NCBI GenBank assembly: GCA_963930645.1
Contig: OZ005660.1
Location: 241,928,836 to 241,992,835 of the forward strand
Direction of reading: 5' to 3'
DNA: 64,000 nt
DNA from: Salticus scenicus
Taxonomy: Eukaryota; Arthropoda; Arachnida; Araneae; Salticidae
The notes below the pieces were generated by a model, which saw only the letters and a list, made by a program, of their open reading frames with translations, did no database searches and was not told the origin of the DNA. This document shows positions 1 to 9,829 of the stretch, in pieces. Position 1 is the stretch's first letter. Every line of letters begins with the position of its first letter. Made by a program: the position numbers and the translations under genes.

Positions 1-12
1 GGTTTTGATGTG

Positions 13-53
<41 letters not shown>

Positions 54-945
54 AAGAGAGGGGGTGGGGGCTGGGTCTGGATACCTGTCAAGTGTTATTA
101 TTTTTGGCTAACAAGGTTTTTCTTTATAGAAATTTTTATCTTATTTAATCATAGAAAACTATTACTATTATATAATAGTAATAATTTTCTAAATTATTAA
201 ACTATTAGCTTATAAGTGAATTTCCATAAAAATAATACCAGTACCTAACAATCATAACACTTGGCAGTTATGCTTGAATAACCATAATTTGAAAAGTTGT
301 TGTACCCTTGCTCAAAACTAAAATCAGAATTCATAAAATCAGGGGTGAAGCTACCTAGTTTGCAAAAATCCTGAAAATTGTTCACTGTATACAGACGGGA
401 GATTTAATAATGATGCATCATATGGCTACCTACAGTCAGTCAAATAATTAACTGTACATGAAACCTTTCTCAGAATGCCAAAGAACGAGTTAATATTAAA
501 AAAAAAAACTTAAAAAATCTTTTTTTTTACTTTAAATCATTTTATTGAAAAAATTTTGTTAAAATTGAAATGCAATTTACTTTTTTAAAATGTATCAGAT
601 CAAAAATTATCATGATTTATATTTATCAAATCACACAGAGTTGAAATTCAAAACTTATCAGTTATTTTATTTTTTTAATTAATTGTATATAAATTGTCGT
701 CTTTTAAAATAAATTGATCTCTAAATATAAGTATTGAAATTCTAATGTTGTTTTTTTAAAACAATTTAAAATTTGAAATACAATTTACAATTGACATTTC
801 ATAATTTTTAGATTTTATAAATTTCATCATTTTTTGAAAATTAATTAATTAATTAATTATTAATTAATCCTTTCTAGAGAAATTTTGCCTACTTCTTAAT
901 TTTTTTTTTTTTTTTTTTTTTTTAAGTGTGGGTATAGTTTAGCTC
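1..945. other. AT-rich non-coding stretch with poly-T runs
   Basis: A 40+ nt poly-T run opens the window, followed by a short G-rich segment, then featureless AT-rich DNA and a second poly-T run near 900-923. No convincing ORF is present. A TTAA-rich motif at about 830-868 resembles one at 3987-4035 and is listed separately. Confidence 0.6.
826..868 (+). repeat. TTAA-rich motif, left copy flanking the gene island
   Basis: A run beginning CATTTTTTGAAAATTAATTA and continuing as TTAA iterations recurs in direct orientation at about 3988-4035. The two copies bracket the three-ORF island. This could be simple low-complexity convergence, but the shared non-repetitive prefix is longer than expected for plain AT-rich sequence. 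Confidence 0.4.
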
Positions 946-976
946 TATATAAGTATGGGTTTTCCACGCTCAAGCT
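946..976 (+). promoter_or_regulatory. Candidate TATA-box core promoter
   Basis: TATATAAG at 946-953 is followed about 25-30 bases later by a CTCAAGC context that could be an initiator. It lies roughly 110-140 bases upstream of the ATG at 1087, a plausible 5' UTR length. Identified by motif and spacing only. Confidence 0.35.
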
Positions 977-1086
977 ACACCTGACATTTTGTCTTGAAGA
1001 GATTAAATATATACTTAAACATAAAGGAGATATATAGTATTTATTTAACGTTGTTTAAATTTTGGTTTTGCTAGAATAAATATAGT

Positions 1087-1551
1087 ATGGATAATATAGA
1101 AGTCATATTTAGCTACATGCGAGATGACTACCATAGAACAATAGCACGTTTAGAGTCTTCGAAAAGGATCGTTGATAAAGAATCTCTCAATAAAATAGTC
1201 AACGATTTGGTTGCCAAAGACAAAGAAATTTTTCGCATCATCGATTTCTTGACCATTGTGGAAACCACGTTCAGCAAATGGTAATTCGAATCCAGACAAG
1301 TTCATCAGATTGTTCGAGATAGTGTAGGACGGACAGACGGCACTTCGAAAGATGATGCAATAGCGGACGCCATAGAAAAGTTGAAAACGTCTTTGGACTT
1401 GATAAAGAGTTATTGCAATGATGCGATGCTGATGAAGTTCAAATTTTCATGTAAAAGGGATTGTTCTACTAGACAATCGTATCTGGATAGGTTAGATGTC
1501 GCGTTTAATTTGATGTGGGACCAGTGGGAAAACGCTATTTGTGAAGCCTGA
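1087..1551 (+). pseudogene. 154-codon intronless ORF interrupted by one in-frame TAA
   Basis: From ATG 1087 the frame runs 65 codons to a TAA at 1282-1284. The same frame then stays open to a TGA at 1549-1551. No other stop or frameshift is visible, so this looks like one gene of about 154 residues with a single nonsense change, a read-through gene, or an assembly error. The predicted product is charged and probably mostly helical, with a cluster of three Cys near the C-terminus (in the FSCKRDCST context) and a Trp-containing tail (MWDQWENAICEA). No known domain is recognised. A TATA-like element lies upstream and AATAAA lies downstream at 1614-1619. Its base composition is less AT-rich than the two neighbouring genes. 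It runs convergent to the minus-strand gene at 1660-2646. Function unknown. Confidence 0.5.
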
Positions 1552-1613
1552 GGAGTTTCTTTTAAAAAATTTTAAATATTTGTATCATGGAATATTGAAA
1601 AAATGACACTTTG

Positions 1614-1619
1614 AATAAA
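1614..1619 (+). terminator. Poly(A) signal AATAAA
   Basis: Canonical AATAAA 62 nt downstream of the TGA of the 154-codon ORF, in the position expected for its 3' end, just before the convergent gene's stop codon. Confidence 0.45.
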
Positions 1620-1659
1620 GAAAATCTTTTAAAAATACATATTTGACTTTTAAGAAAAG

Positions 1660-2646
1660 TTACAAGTAATTGAATAAATCATCAATAATGAGATCATTAT
1701 ATTTGTTATAATCAAAGTTTTTTCCAAAGGGTTTAATTTTAACTTCTATCAACTGGTAATCATTTTTGTCATTTAATAAATCATCTCTTAAATATTTGAA
1801 ATGTAATAAACTATAACCTGTTTCTATAGACAGATTTGTTAATATCAAACAATCTTCAACAAGTTTATATTTTTCCATTAAAACATGAGGAAAAATATCT
1901 TCACATGGGATTATTTGAAATAATGGTGCTTGTCTACATAATTTGCACCAATTGTTACAATTTTGTATATAATCTACCATTTCCCTACAATATTTTTTAT
2001 TCAAAGTAAATTGTCTTAAAAAAGTACATGTTTGTCCACAAAAGTATAGTTTTATACATTTTAAACACAATTCAACAATTTTAGAATTTTTTGTAATATG
2101 AAATCGAATCAAAATTTTTTTTCCAAAATCGAATAAATCTAAATCCGAGAAAATTTTAACTGGTATAATTTTATTAAAATGATATAAAAGATTTTTTCTT
2201 TCGAAAATTACATCTTGTTTGGAAAACAATTCCATAACATCGTCTATAGTTATATCTTTTCGTAATTGTTCCATGACCTTTTTAAAATTATGACTAATAC
2301 ATAATTTTATAACTTCATCGAATGTCAACCTGTTTAAAACTAATCCAGAAAATTCAAAGTATTTGTGACTTTGGTAAATAGCTTTCCGTAGAAGAGGTTT
2401 TGGTAATTTAAAATATTCAATATCGTGAAAATTATAAACATTTCCCCATATTGTTTTAAGTGTAAAATTCTCTAATGGATAATCAAATGTACACATCCAT
2501 GTTTCGATTATCCAAATGGGTTTGCACGAGTATAAAATTACATGCTTGTCCAAGTCTTTATAAGTGATATAAATATTTTCTTTAGAATATTTAATGGCAT
2601 TTTTAAGTCGTTCATATAGATTATTTTGTAATACCAATTGATACAC
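1660..2646 (-). CDS. Uncharacterised intronless protein with SOCS-box-like motif and paired CxxC motifs (328 aa)
   Basis: Uninterrupted 328-codon ORF. Residues 57-90 read like a degenerate SOCS box: PLENFTLKTIW, then IEYFKLPKPLLRKAI. This resembles the family pattern of a leucine/isoleucine BC-box helix followed by an LPxPxxL segment, but the usual BC-box Cys is absent. C194-xx-C197 and C234-xx-C237 (CLKC, CKLC) could form a zinc-binding knuckle about 40 residues apart. The protein is clearly paralogous to the divergent gene at 2803-3957. Shared blocks are FHDIE/FHDVE, LPK, SHKY/SHQY, the CxKCIxLYF block and the WC-x-LC...FQI block. If the SOCS reading is right, the family role would be recruiting Elongin B/C to a cullin-RING ubiquitin ligase; this is inference. 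No signal peptide or membrane segment is evident. The first ATG is used; translation starts lie 156 nt from the partner gene. Confidence 0.72.
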   Translation of the reverse strand: MYQLVLQNNLYERLKNAIKYSKENIYITYKDLDKHVILYSCKPIWIIETWMCTFDYPLENFTLKTIWGNVYNFHDIEYFKLPKPLLRKAIYQSHKYFEFSGLVLNRLTFDEVIKLCISHNFKKVMEQLRKDITIDDVMELFSKQDVIFERKNLLYHFNKIIPVKIFSDLDLFDFGKKILIRFHITKNSKIVELCLKCIKLYFCGQTCTFLRQFTLNKKYCREMVDYIQNCNNWCKLCRQAPLFQIIPCEDIFPHVLMEKYKLVEDCLILTNLSIETGYSLLHFKYLRDDLLNDKNDYQLIEVKIKPFGKNFDYNKYNDLIIDDLFNYL

Positions 2647-2802
2647 AAAAATTAAGAAATTAAAATATTCTTAGGAAAAAAAGTATATATTCGGAAAATT
2701 AATATTATACTTTAAATATTTCTCTATTAATAAGTTTACTGTCGTTTCAAGAATCGATACAATTTATAAATGATTTGTGTTAATCATATATAAATATGTA
2801 TT
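2647..2802. promoter_or_regulatory. Short shared intergenic region between divergent paralogs
   Basis: Only 156 nt separate the two start codons, so any promoters must be contained here (bidirectional) or lie within 5' coding sequence. The DNA is very AT-rich. TATA-like ATATAAATA occurs just upstream of the plus-strand ATG, too close (about 15 nt) for a standard TATA-to-TSS spacing, so it is not assigned. Confidence 0.35.
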
Positions 2803-3957
2803 ATGGATACAACTCAATTTTCTATTAAATCCGTAATTCATATTAATCATGAGAGTCCAAAAATAATTATCGATGAGTATTCTGAAAGTTTTGAGTGCCC
2901 CCTGACTTCTACTAATAATGAAAAATCATATATTCGTTTTTTTCTAGATCAATGTTGGGGAAAAATAATAAAAATAGGAAATTATAAAAAATATCACTAT
3001 CATATAATTTTACACAAGTCAGCATTTGAAAAATTTCGAGAAGTTTGTAAAAATATATCCGATTTTTATATATTAAAATATCCCAAATGGTTTTGCGGCG
3101 GTGAAAGAAAAGATCATATTCATTTTGTTATCGTTTCATTTAAAAACATTAATATAAATGAATTGAAAACGGTCGGTTTCGGTTTAAAAATACAACCTTT
3201 AGAGGATGATATCTTACTTTCATATATTTCAGAGTTTTTCGTTGAAAAAAGGTTTTATTGTAACGTTGTATTTGATTTTCCTTCGTTACAAGACTTGTGT
3301 TTTTCGAAAATTTGGACTTATTTTCCAGATTTTCACGACGTTGAACGCTTGGCGCTTTATTTACCCAAATCTATTTTTTTACAAGTTATCAGAAAGAGTC
3401 ACCAATACATAACGATACCGATAGTGGATAAAATGACTGGCTTATTAAAAGAAATCGCTAACAATGAATTTAATTATATAAATTTGATTGAATCCTTTTC
3501 AAAAAGAGATTTTGTTTTTAACATAAAAGATTCTATAGTTTTAAAAATAGATATTACAATATTTTACACATTGTATGACTTTTTTTATAGTTGTCCTAAT
3601 AATTTTAATATTATTTATTATGTATTTTTAAAAGATAATTGTCTCTTCAAGATGTGTACGAAATGTATACGGCTCTATTTTTATAATGTGACGTGCGAAA
3701 TAAAAAAAATTTCTTATATACTGCCCCATCCCTCTTGTGAATACTTACCATTTCTTATTCAAAATCCTAGAGAATGGTGTCATTTATGTAAATGTGTACC
3801 TCGATTTCAAATAGTATCTGATAGATACTGTCAAAATGAAGGTTTTATATTAAATCATGGTGAAATTACTTGGATGAGTGAATTATATAAACTTGAAGAT
3901 AATGAATTAACATTGATAAAACTTATTAATAGAAATTTTTTTAGATATATTATATAA
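2803..3957 (+). CDS. Uncharacterised intronless protein with SOCS-box-like motif and paired CxxC motifs (384 aa)
   Basis: Uninterrupted 384-codon ORF. Residues 160-197 give the better SOCS-box match of the pair: SLQDLCFSKIW matches the SLxxLCxxxI BC-box pattern, followed by ERLALYLPKSIFLQVI for the LPxPxxL part. C285-xx-C288 (CTKC) and C326-xx-C329 (CHLC) are spaced almost as in the 328-aa paralog and are candidate zinc ligands. The N-terminal ~150 residues carry a WFCGGERKDHIHF segment and are longer than the corresponding region of the partner. Known family role if correct: substrate adaptor for Elongin B/C-Cullin E3 ligase. The motif sits mid-protein rather than at the C-terminus, which is atypical and lowers certainty. 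An ORF at 3206-3412 is an out-of-frame shadow. No AATAAA lies close downstream. Confidence 0.72.
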   Translation: MDTTQFSIKSVIHINHESPKIIIDEYSESFECPLTSTNNEKSYIRFFLDQCWGKIIKIGNYKKYHYHIILHKSAFEKFREVCKNISDFYILKYPKWFCGGERKDHIHFVIVSFKNININELKTVGFGLKIQPLEDDILLSYISEFFVEKRFYCNVVFDFPSLQDLCFSKIWTYFPDFHDVERLALYLPKSIFLQVIRKSHQYITIPIVDKMTGLLKEIANNEFNYINLIESFSKRDFVFNIKDSIVLKIDITIFYTLYDFFYSCPNNFNIIYYVFLKDNCLFKMCTKCIRLYFYNVTCEIKKISYILPHPSCEYLPFLIQNPREWCHLCKCVPRFQIVSDRYCQNEGFILNHGEITWMSELYKLEDNELTLIKLINRNFFRYII

Positions 3958-3986
3958 TTATAGAAAAAAAAGTTCCACACACACCA

Positions 3987-4060
3987 TTTTTTGAAAATTA
4001 ATTAATTATTAATTATTAATTATTAATTAATCACTAATTAATTAGTAATTCATTATTGAT
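3987..4060 (+). repeat. TTAA-rich motif, right copy flanking the gene island
   Basis: Direct copy of the 826-868 motif (same CATTTTTTGAAAATTAATTA prefix), followed by further ATTAATTA iterations. It begins 30 nt after the stop of the 384-aa gene. Confidence 0.4.
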
Positions 4061-4740
4061 TAATCTTTAAAAATGAAAACATCTACATCTTGGACAGAAT
4101 CTTTTATAAATTTTAAAAAGCTTAAAAATTTGAAATTTGAAATTTCGCTATTTCTTTTCTGACATAAAAAAAATAGTTATCATTGAAACCTAGTCTCAGA
4201 TTTGCAAAATGTTTACAATTTAGAAAAACAATATCCTTGATTTTAACGTAAAAATAATATTTTTAATGTTTCCTTTTTTGTCTGTCAAAAAATTAGAATT
4301 ATTCTTTATGAATTCTGAAAAAGGTTTATTGTTCATTTAATTTTTTGACAGACTGTACATTAAGTAATATTTGCAGACTTTGTAATACATTATAAGGCAA
4401 ATTAAACATTCAAAATGTTAAATTTCTGTAAATCAAAGTAATTAAACATGAAATTAAAAAACAGCAAAATTTTCAAAAACCCTGAATTCAGTTGTAGCGG
4501 TAGCCCCTGGAAAGTTTCATTCCTATAAAATAAAAAGGGATATACTAATGCTTTCCAGCTATAATTCAGCTTTTTTGATTACATTTTCTAACCTGATGTA
4601 GGGTTATGCTTAAATATTTCAACTCAAAAAATTATTGCATGCTTTTGCATTTAATAATGGGATTTATATAGAAAATATATAAGATACAAAATATATGATT
4701 AAGATACAAACGTAAGGGGTGCATCATCTGAAATTGCTGG
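4061..4740. other. AT-rich non-coding stretch
   Basis: No gene, RNA or structured repeat was recognised here. Confidence 0.5.
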
Positions 4741-4744
4741 CAGC

Positions 4745-4850
4745 TAAACCCTATATGCCATCAGTGGCCGACCGGCTGTGTGATCAAATCAGTCAGATGG
4801 AATGTGCCAAATTCAATCCCAGATCACGCTCGTGGACTTTGCACTTTTTA
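4745..4850 (+). repeat. Degenerate tRNA-derived SINE-like head
   Basis: A less AT-rich patch has a box-A-like TGGCCGACCGG segment and, about 45 nt later, a box-B-like ATTCAATCCCAG. The layout resembles the head of the better SINE copy at 47.8 kb. The small ORF spanning it is not credible as a gene. Confidence 0.4.
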
Positions 4851-4904
4851 AACAAACTTGCGTATTACTTTGTTGATTTATTGAAAAGTTTTTTTAAATA
4901 TATG

Positions 4905-5118
4905 CAGTCACCAGCAAAAGTATCTGAGTACTAGCAATAATCCCTGTCTAATAAAAGTATCCTTAATGCTGCTTTGTTAAATAAATCCTTGTCGAGTCAC
5001 GTTCTTAGTCAGTCTAAGAACATGATTCGACAAGGAATTATTTAACAAAACAGAATTAAGTGTATTTTTTTTATATCGGAATTATTGGCTAGTGCTTGGA
5101 TACTTTTGCTGCTGAATG
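4905..5118. mobile_element. Palindromic MITE, Tc1/mariner-like, copy 1
   Basis: Terminal inverted repeats begin CAGTCACCAGCAAAAGTATC, and the right end carries the complement ending in GCTGCTGAATG. The centre is itself palindromic around TTCTTAGTCAGTCTAAGAA, so most of the 214 bp can fold on itself. Related copies occur at 5396-5609 and 47936-48132. CAGT ends and TA-like flanks in the better copy suggest a Tc1/mariner-type origin. Confidence 0.7.
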
Positions 5119-5119
5119 T

Positions 5120-5290
5120 TTATATATATATATATACATTTAAGTAAAAATTTGCTTGAAATTTCCATATTGAAAATATATATATATATATATATTAAAA
5201 AAAAAAACTTCTAAATAAATTCACAACATAAGCCAAATATCTTTGAAATACGTAGTTGAATTATAATAATGTAAAATTGGGGGGGGGGGG
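5120..5290. repeat. TA and poly-G simple repeats
   Basis: Short (TA)n tracts at about 5121-5137 and 5178-5194, and a G10-12 run at about 5279-5290. Confidence 0.7.
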
Positions 5291-5395
5291 ATTAAGAACT
5301 AGTTTTGCACTAAAAATATTAAAATTTTTCAAAAGATATTTAATTTTTTAAAGTTTAAATAACTTTTCAGAAATTTTAATGCAATGATGCATTTC

Positions 5396-5609
5396 GAGTT
5401 GGCAGCAAAATTATTGAAGCACTAGCAATAATTCCTATTTAAAAGATGTGTACCTGATGCTATTTTGTTAAGTAAATAGATGTCGAATCATGATCTTAGT
5501 CTTTTGCTGCATAAAAAAGTAAGTTTATGATAAAAATTAGGGATGAAACTGAAGAAAAAGAAATATGAAAAATGTGAATGTGTGGCTTGAATAATTTTGT
5601 AGCCAACTG
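5396..5609. mobile_element. Palindromic MITE, Tc1/mariner-like, diverged copy 2
   Basis: The left end (AGTTGGCAGCAAAATTATTG) is inverted at the right end (ATAATTTTGTAGCCAACTG, then TA). Length is 214 bp, the same as copy 1. It shares the inner CACTAGCAATAATTCC block and the GTCGAATCATGATCTTAGTC centre, but the right half has diverged. Confidence 0.6.
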
Positions 5610-5751
5610 TATATTAAATTTTCTCAAAATACATTTAAAAGAAAATTCAAAATCTTTTTAATTTCCCAACTAATTTATATTTACGCTGCTAATTTTATTC
5701 AGAATTTCAAAAGTTATTTCTGATGACAAGTATTCAAGTGGCCCACTTATT

Positions 5752-5994
5752 TTAACCCTCGCTTTCCCAAGATCAAGCCGTTACTGCAGAAAAATTGATT
5801 TAAGATGCCGTTTGCTACGTTTGGCAAAAATCATTAGCACGTGCCTTTTTGTATCGTTTAGAAGTTGCAACATTCCACTGGTTGCATTTGCTATTTCTGG
5901 CGAATTAACGCACTTTTTAATAAGGTGGGCTTAACTAAATTTCAACTTCAAAATGGGGGTCAAAATGACCCCATCTTGGGAAAGCGAGGGTTAA
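5752..5994. mobile_element. piggyBac-like MITE with TTAA target duplication, copy 1
   Basis: A 235-bp element (5756-5990) is flanked by TTAA on both sides, with inverted ends CCCTCGCTTTCCCAAGAT. TTAA duplication with CCC termini is diagnostic of the piggyBac group. The copy at 31131-31365 is in opposite orientation and has exactly the same length. Confidence 0.8.
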
Positions 5995-6009
5995 GGTATG
6001 TTTGCCACT

Positions 6010-6265
6010 TTGTTTCAAAATGGTAGGTTGTTCGTTGTAGGATTTAAGGCTGATTGACTATGCTAGGGTCCTAGGCAGGTGGAATGCCCATTGTGGGGGT
6101 TTTTCTAAGGGGTCCTAGCCTATATTTATGTAAGTTTTGGAGAAAACCACAGAAAAGTCCGAAAAGCTAGGTTGATGTGCATGACCTGGAATCGAACATG
6201 GTACTTCTCATCTACCAGCTTTGAATGCAGAACTGCGTGGCCACTGGTGAACTTTTTTTTCAAAA
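6010..6265 (-). repeat. tRNA-derived SINE, copy on minus strand
   Basis: Read on the minus strand: a tRNA-like head with box B (GTTCGATTCCAGG), a TTTCTGTGGTTTTCTCC core, then a GGCTAGGACCCCTTAGAAA tail. The same order occurs on the plus strand at 47.80-48.24 kb and on the minus strand at 59.2-59.46 kb. Such elements are transcribed by Pol III and copied by LINE enzymes. Part of the head overlaps a spurious ORF. Confidence 0.7.
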
Positions 6266-6640
6266 TGGAGAAGGAAGCTCATTAATAAACTTGGCAAAGT
6301 CTCTTAATATAATCTATGTTCATATCAAAATTTGTATCACCAATATCAATATATTCTGTTATATAATAAAAAAGAAAATAACGATTTTGAAGACATTTTG
6401 TAGTGTAGTAATTATTGCATACTTATTTAATTAATTAGATGTTAGTTAAAAGTACAGTTCTGTATCATATCGGGTCAGGTTGACAATTTTTTTTAAATAC
6501 AGTACAACTTCGCTTTTAAGATCTGGGAATTTACATTATTTCTCAAAAAAAAAAAATATATTTTTTTGCATATCTTTATTTTTAATGAATTTCAATTTTC
6601 GCTTTTTTGTTAATGAAATTCGGAACATTCCTCTATTTAC
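6266..6640. other. AT-rich non-coding stretch
   Basis: Nothing recognised; the short ORFs here have AT-driven composition and no protein character. Confidence 0.5.
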
Positions 6641-6644
6641 ACTT

Positions 6645-7375
6645 GTATACTGGGTCTGCCATAAGTCCCACACACCCGTCGTATCTTCGAAATGCTTCAA
6701 AATCTTGAAAACTTTCAAAACATGCATTCAGTGAACTTGAAGGGGACCTCTTTTGGTGAAAATATTTTGGACCAGGAGGCGGCTAGGGAGGGCAACTTTA
6801 AAATAGGAAGGTATGTTTTGTGATAGATCCCTGGAAATGTCCCTTCAAGACAATGACTTTTATATAAAAAGTTTAGTCCTGCGATCATTGTTAAAGGAGA
6901 TACTTGAGCATAAAATACACATTTCAAAACTCGAAAAACTCATTTATCTTTTTTAATAATCGTAGAAAATTATTTATATCAAACCTGTTGTAATATGAGA
7001 CATTTCCAGGGATTTATCACAAGATGTACTTCCCTATTTGAAAATTTAAAATTGTCGTCTCTAGCAGCCCTCCTTTAACTCCCCTTCCCCAGGCACATTT
7101 TTACCAAAAGAGATCCCCCTTCAGTTCATTGAACATGTGTTTCATCATTTTTCAAAATTCTTACTCATTTCAGAGAGAGAGATACGACAGAAGGGAGGGG
7201 GGACTTTTTTCATTTTCAAATGTTGATTTTTATACTCATGTATCTCTTTTAATAATCATTGTAGGACAAAACTATTAATACCAAATTCATTGTCTTGAAG
7301 AGACATTTCCAGGGATGTATCACAAGACACACTTTTCTATTTGAAATTATAAAGTTGCCCACTCTAGCGGGTGTA
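6645..7375. repeat. Inverted/direct repeat complex
   Basis: A block containing TCCCTGGAAATGTCCCTTCA and a downstream AGGGAGG segment (6650-6900) is repeated in inverted orientation at about 6960-7215 and partly again at 7245-7370. The signature GACATTTCCAGGGAT occurs in inverted orientation at both right-hand positions. It is a foldback or palindromic repeat of unknown class; no terminal duplication was identified. Confidence 0.6.
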
Positions 7376-7383
7376 AAAGTGAA

Positions 7384-9370
7384 TACCGTAAAAACCGGCG
7401 TATGAGCCATGGCCCTTACGAAAAAAAAAAAACTATTTTTTCTTGGCTGCGACCCTTAGAAGAAGTGCGGCTGATACACGATATATTTTTCTTCCGTTAT
7501 CACAATCTTCAAAAATGAACTTTTTTTTTTTTTTAGTGTGCGCATGGTGAAGGATAGCTAAACGGTAAAAATTAAGAGAGTAATAAAAAAAGACAATGTA
7601 AATAACTGCCCCCTATTCGGGTAGTGTCTATCCCTGAGCTACGAGTATGCGATGATGTGCACCACAAAGCTGAATAAAAGCGTTTCTGTTAAAACGAAGG
7701 GGAATTGAAAGGATTTCAGTTAAAGTTATCATCATTTCTCTTCGGTCAGCAGCTGGAATCGATTACGTAATATGACCGTAATTAGTATAAAACTTTGAAT
7801 AAACACCATAAAATGCAAGAACCCTCAACAATAGTGTCGGGTCGAAAGAAAACATGACCCTTCGTCAAGCGAACAAAGTACGCATGAGGACTGAAAATAA
7901 ATGGGAACACATCTCACACAAACAATAAATAAAACAGAAAATTCAAAACCCGAAATTGGACGGATTTAAAATCAGAAAAGAAAAAAGGCGGGGTGAAACA
8001 ATTCAAAAACAATCGTAAAATAAAAATCTGGAGTGACTCCACTCGAATTTCCGAACATTGAGTAATTAACAGTTTTGTAAATAAAGTAAAGAAAGTGGAG
8101 TTGTTAAACAAACAAAAGAGAGAAAACCATAATAGAGTGTTTGAGTATTTTTCTCCATATATTACACGATATTTTATTTAACGCTACTGAACTTTGAGCC
8201 CATAGATCATAATGATAAAAAAAAATTTCGTTGTGTCCCTGTAAAAACATATAAATGCTAGATTCACCAAAATGCTTATAGTTAGTGCAACAGTGATTTA
8301 TATTATTCATATGAATTTTCAGCTCAATTGAATAAGGCGTTTAGATGCTATTGCAGTTTCAAAAATTTGGTCCCATAGGTCATAATGATAAAGAATTTTT
8401 CTTTGTGCCCCTGTAAAAAAAACTGCAAGTGCTAAATTCACCAAAATCTATACAGATCGTGCAACTGTGACCTATAACATATGTACAAATTGTTTGCTCA
8501 GATTAATAAAGCGTTTAGACGCTATCGCACTTTTAAAAATTTGGCCCCATAGGCCATAATGATAAAGAATTTTTCCTGGTGTCCCTTTAAAAAAACTATA
8601 AGTGCTAGATTCACCAAAATCTACAGGGTTCGTACTATGGTGACTTACAATATACGTACCAACTTTCAGCTCATTCGAACAAAGCGTTTAGACGCTAGCG
8701 TGTTCACTCACAGACACACACACATAAATACACATACCATCGTAAAAATAGTGAAAACGGACTCAAGGGACCTCGAAACGTATAGAAACATCAAAATCTC
8801 AAATTCGGATTTTTGACATGATTACAATACTTTCCTCACTATAGTGTTCGGAAAGTAAAAATTGGAAATGAAAAGCACAATAAATGAGGAAAAAAAAAAA
8901 GGGGGGGGGGAGGATTTAACAAATAAAACAATAAAAAGAAAAGAGAAATATTCACAAAACTTTTTACTTGGGGCAAGCAGTTCAAAGAAGCAACAAAAAA
9001 TATAAAAAAGCACCACGGAACTGGCGTTAAAAAGCAATAATTACAAAGCTTTGAATAAACACCATAAAATGCAAGAACTGGCAACAATTGTTTCGGGTCG
9101 AAAGAGAACACGACCCTTCGTCAGGCGAACAAAGCTGCAACGCACCTTTGCGAAATATCCGATATTAACAATGAATATTGTAACGAATATATAAATAATA
9201 CTTGTTTTTATGTAACTTCACGAAATTTTAGGTCTTAGTTTATTTTTCGAAGTGCGGCCCCCTACACAGGGTGCGGCGATTCTTCGAAATTTAATTTTTT
9301 CCTCCAGAACAGAAATTACATTAGTGCGGGCCCGTAAGTGGATGTGGCCCATATGCCGGTTTTTATGGTA
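7384..9370. mobile_element. ~2-kb TIR element with TA target site, no transposase
   Basis: The ends CCGTAAAAACCGGC (after TA at 7384) and GCCGGTTTTTATGG (before TA at 9369-9370) are inverted, with a further GGCCC block inside each end. The ends and TA flank are compatible with a mariner/Tigger-type non-autonomous element. The interior has no credible ORF. It contains two copies of a CATAAAATGCAAGAAC repeat (7781-7885, 9017-9136) and a three-unit tandem repeat at 8170-8690. Confidence 0.65.
8170..8820 (+). repeat. Three ~174-bp tandem units plus retroelement-like tail
   Basis: Units start near 8170, 8344 and 8518. Each contains CATAATGATAAA, a GTCCCTGTAAAAA-type block, AGATTCACCAAAAT and a GCGTTTAGACGCTA junction. 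The last unit runs into a CACACACA-rich tail and GGACCTCGAAACG...GGATTTTTGACATG. This layout resembles the 3' ends of non-LTR or Penelope-like elements, but no coding sequence is present. A single related copy lies inverted at 46.26-46.45 kb. Confidence 0.6.
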
Positions 9371-9585
9371 GTTTAGAAACATAAAATGTCAAATGTGAAA
9401 ACTTTTGCTTTTCGAGGTGTTTAACCTAACATGTAGGTTTTTGTAACTTTTCAGCACAATCTTCATTATCAACAACGTTTTTGTAAATTTTTTCAAGCAA
9501 TATTAACTTACTGATATTTTATCCTTTTTTTTTTCTGAAAAAATTCATTTCAAATTTTGAAACAATTTTTTTTCCTCTACTTATC

Positions 9586-9617
<32 letters not shown>

Positions 9618-9795
9618 CCCGCAAGAAATTTCACAACAAAATCGTTTCAATCCTAAATGCACCTTTAACAATAACTCAAATAAAATGATGATAATGTATT
9701 TTAAGTAAGATTTTTCAGGGAGATAAGCTGAAACATAAATTTGTGCAAATCTCTTATTCTTTCTTCAAAATAATGCAAAATTAATATATTTTATG

Positions 9796-9829
<34 letters not shown>

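Noticed and set aside
2788..2797. TATATAAATA as the TATA box of the 384-aa gene
   Set aside because: Only about 15 nt from the ATG, so transcription would start within the coding sequence at normal spacing.
1660..3957. Assigning the paralogous ORFs to a specific DNA virus family
   Set aside because: Compact intronless layout is suggestive, but no viral hallmark protein is recognisable; a SOCS-box-like host family is at least as likely.
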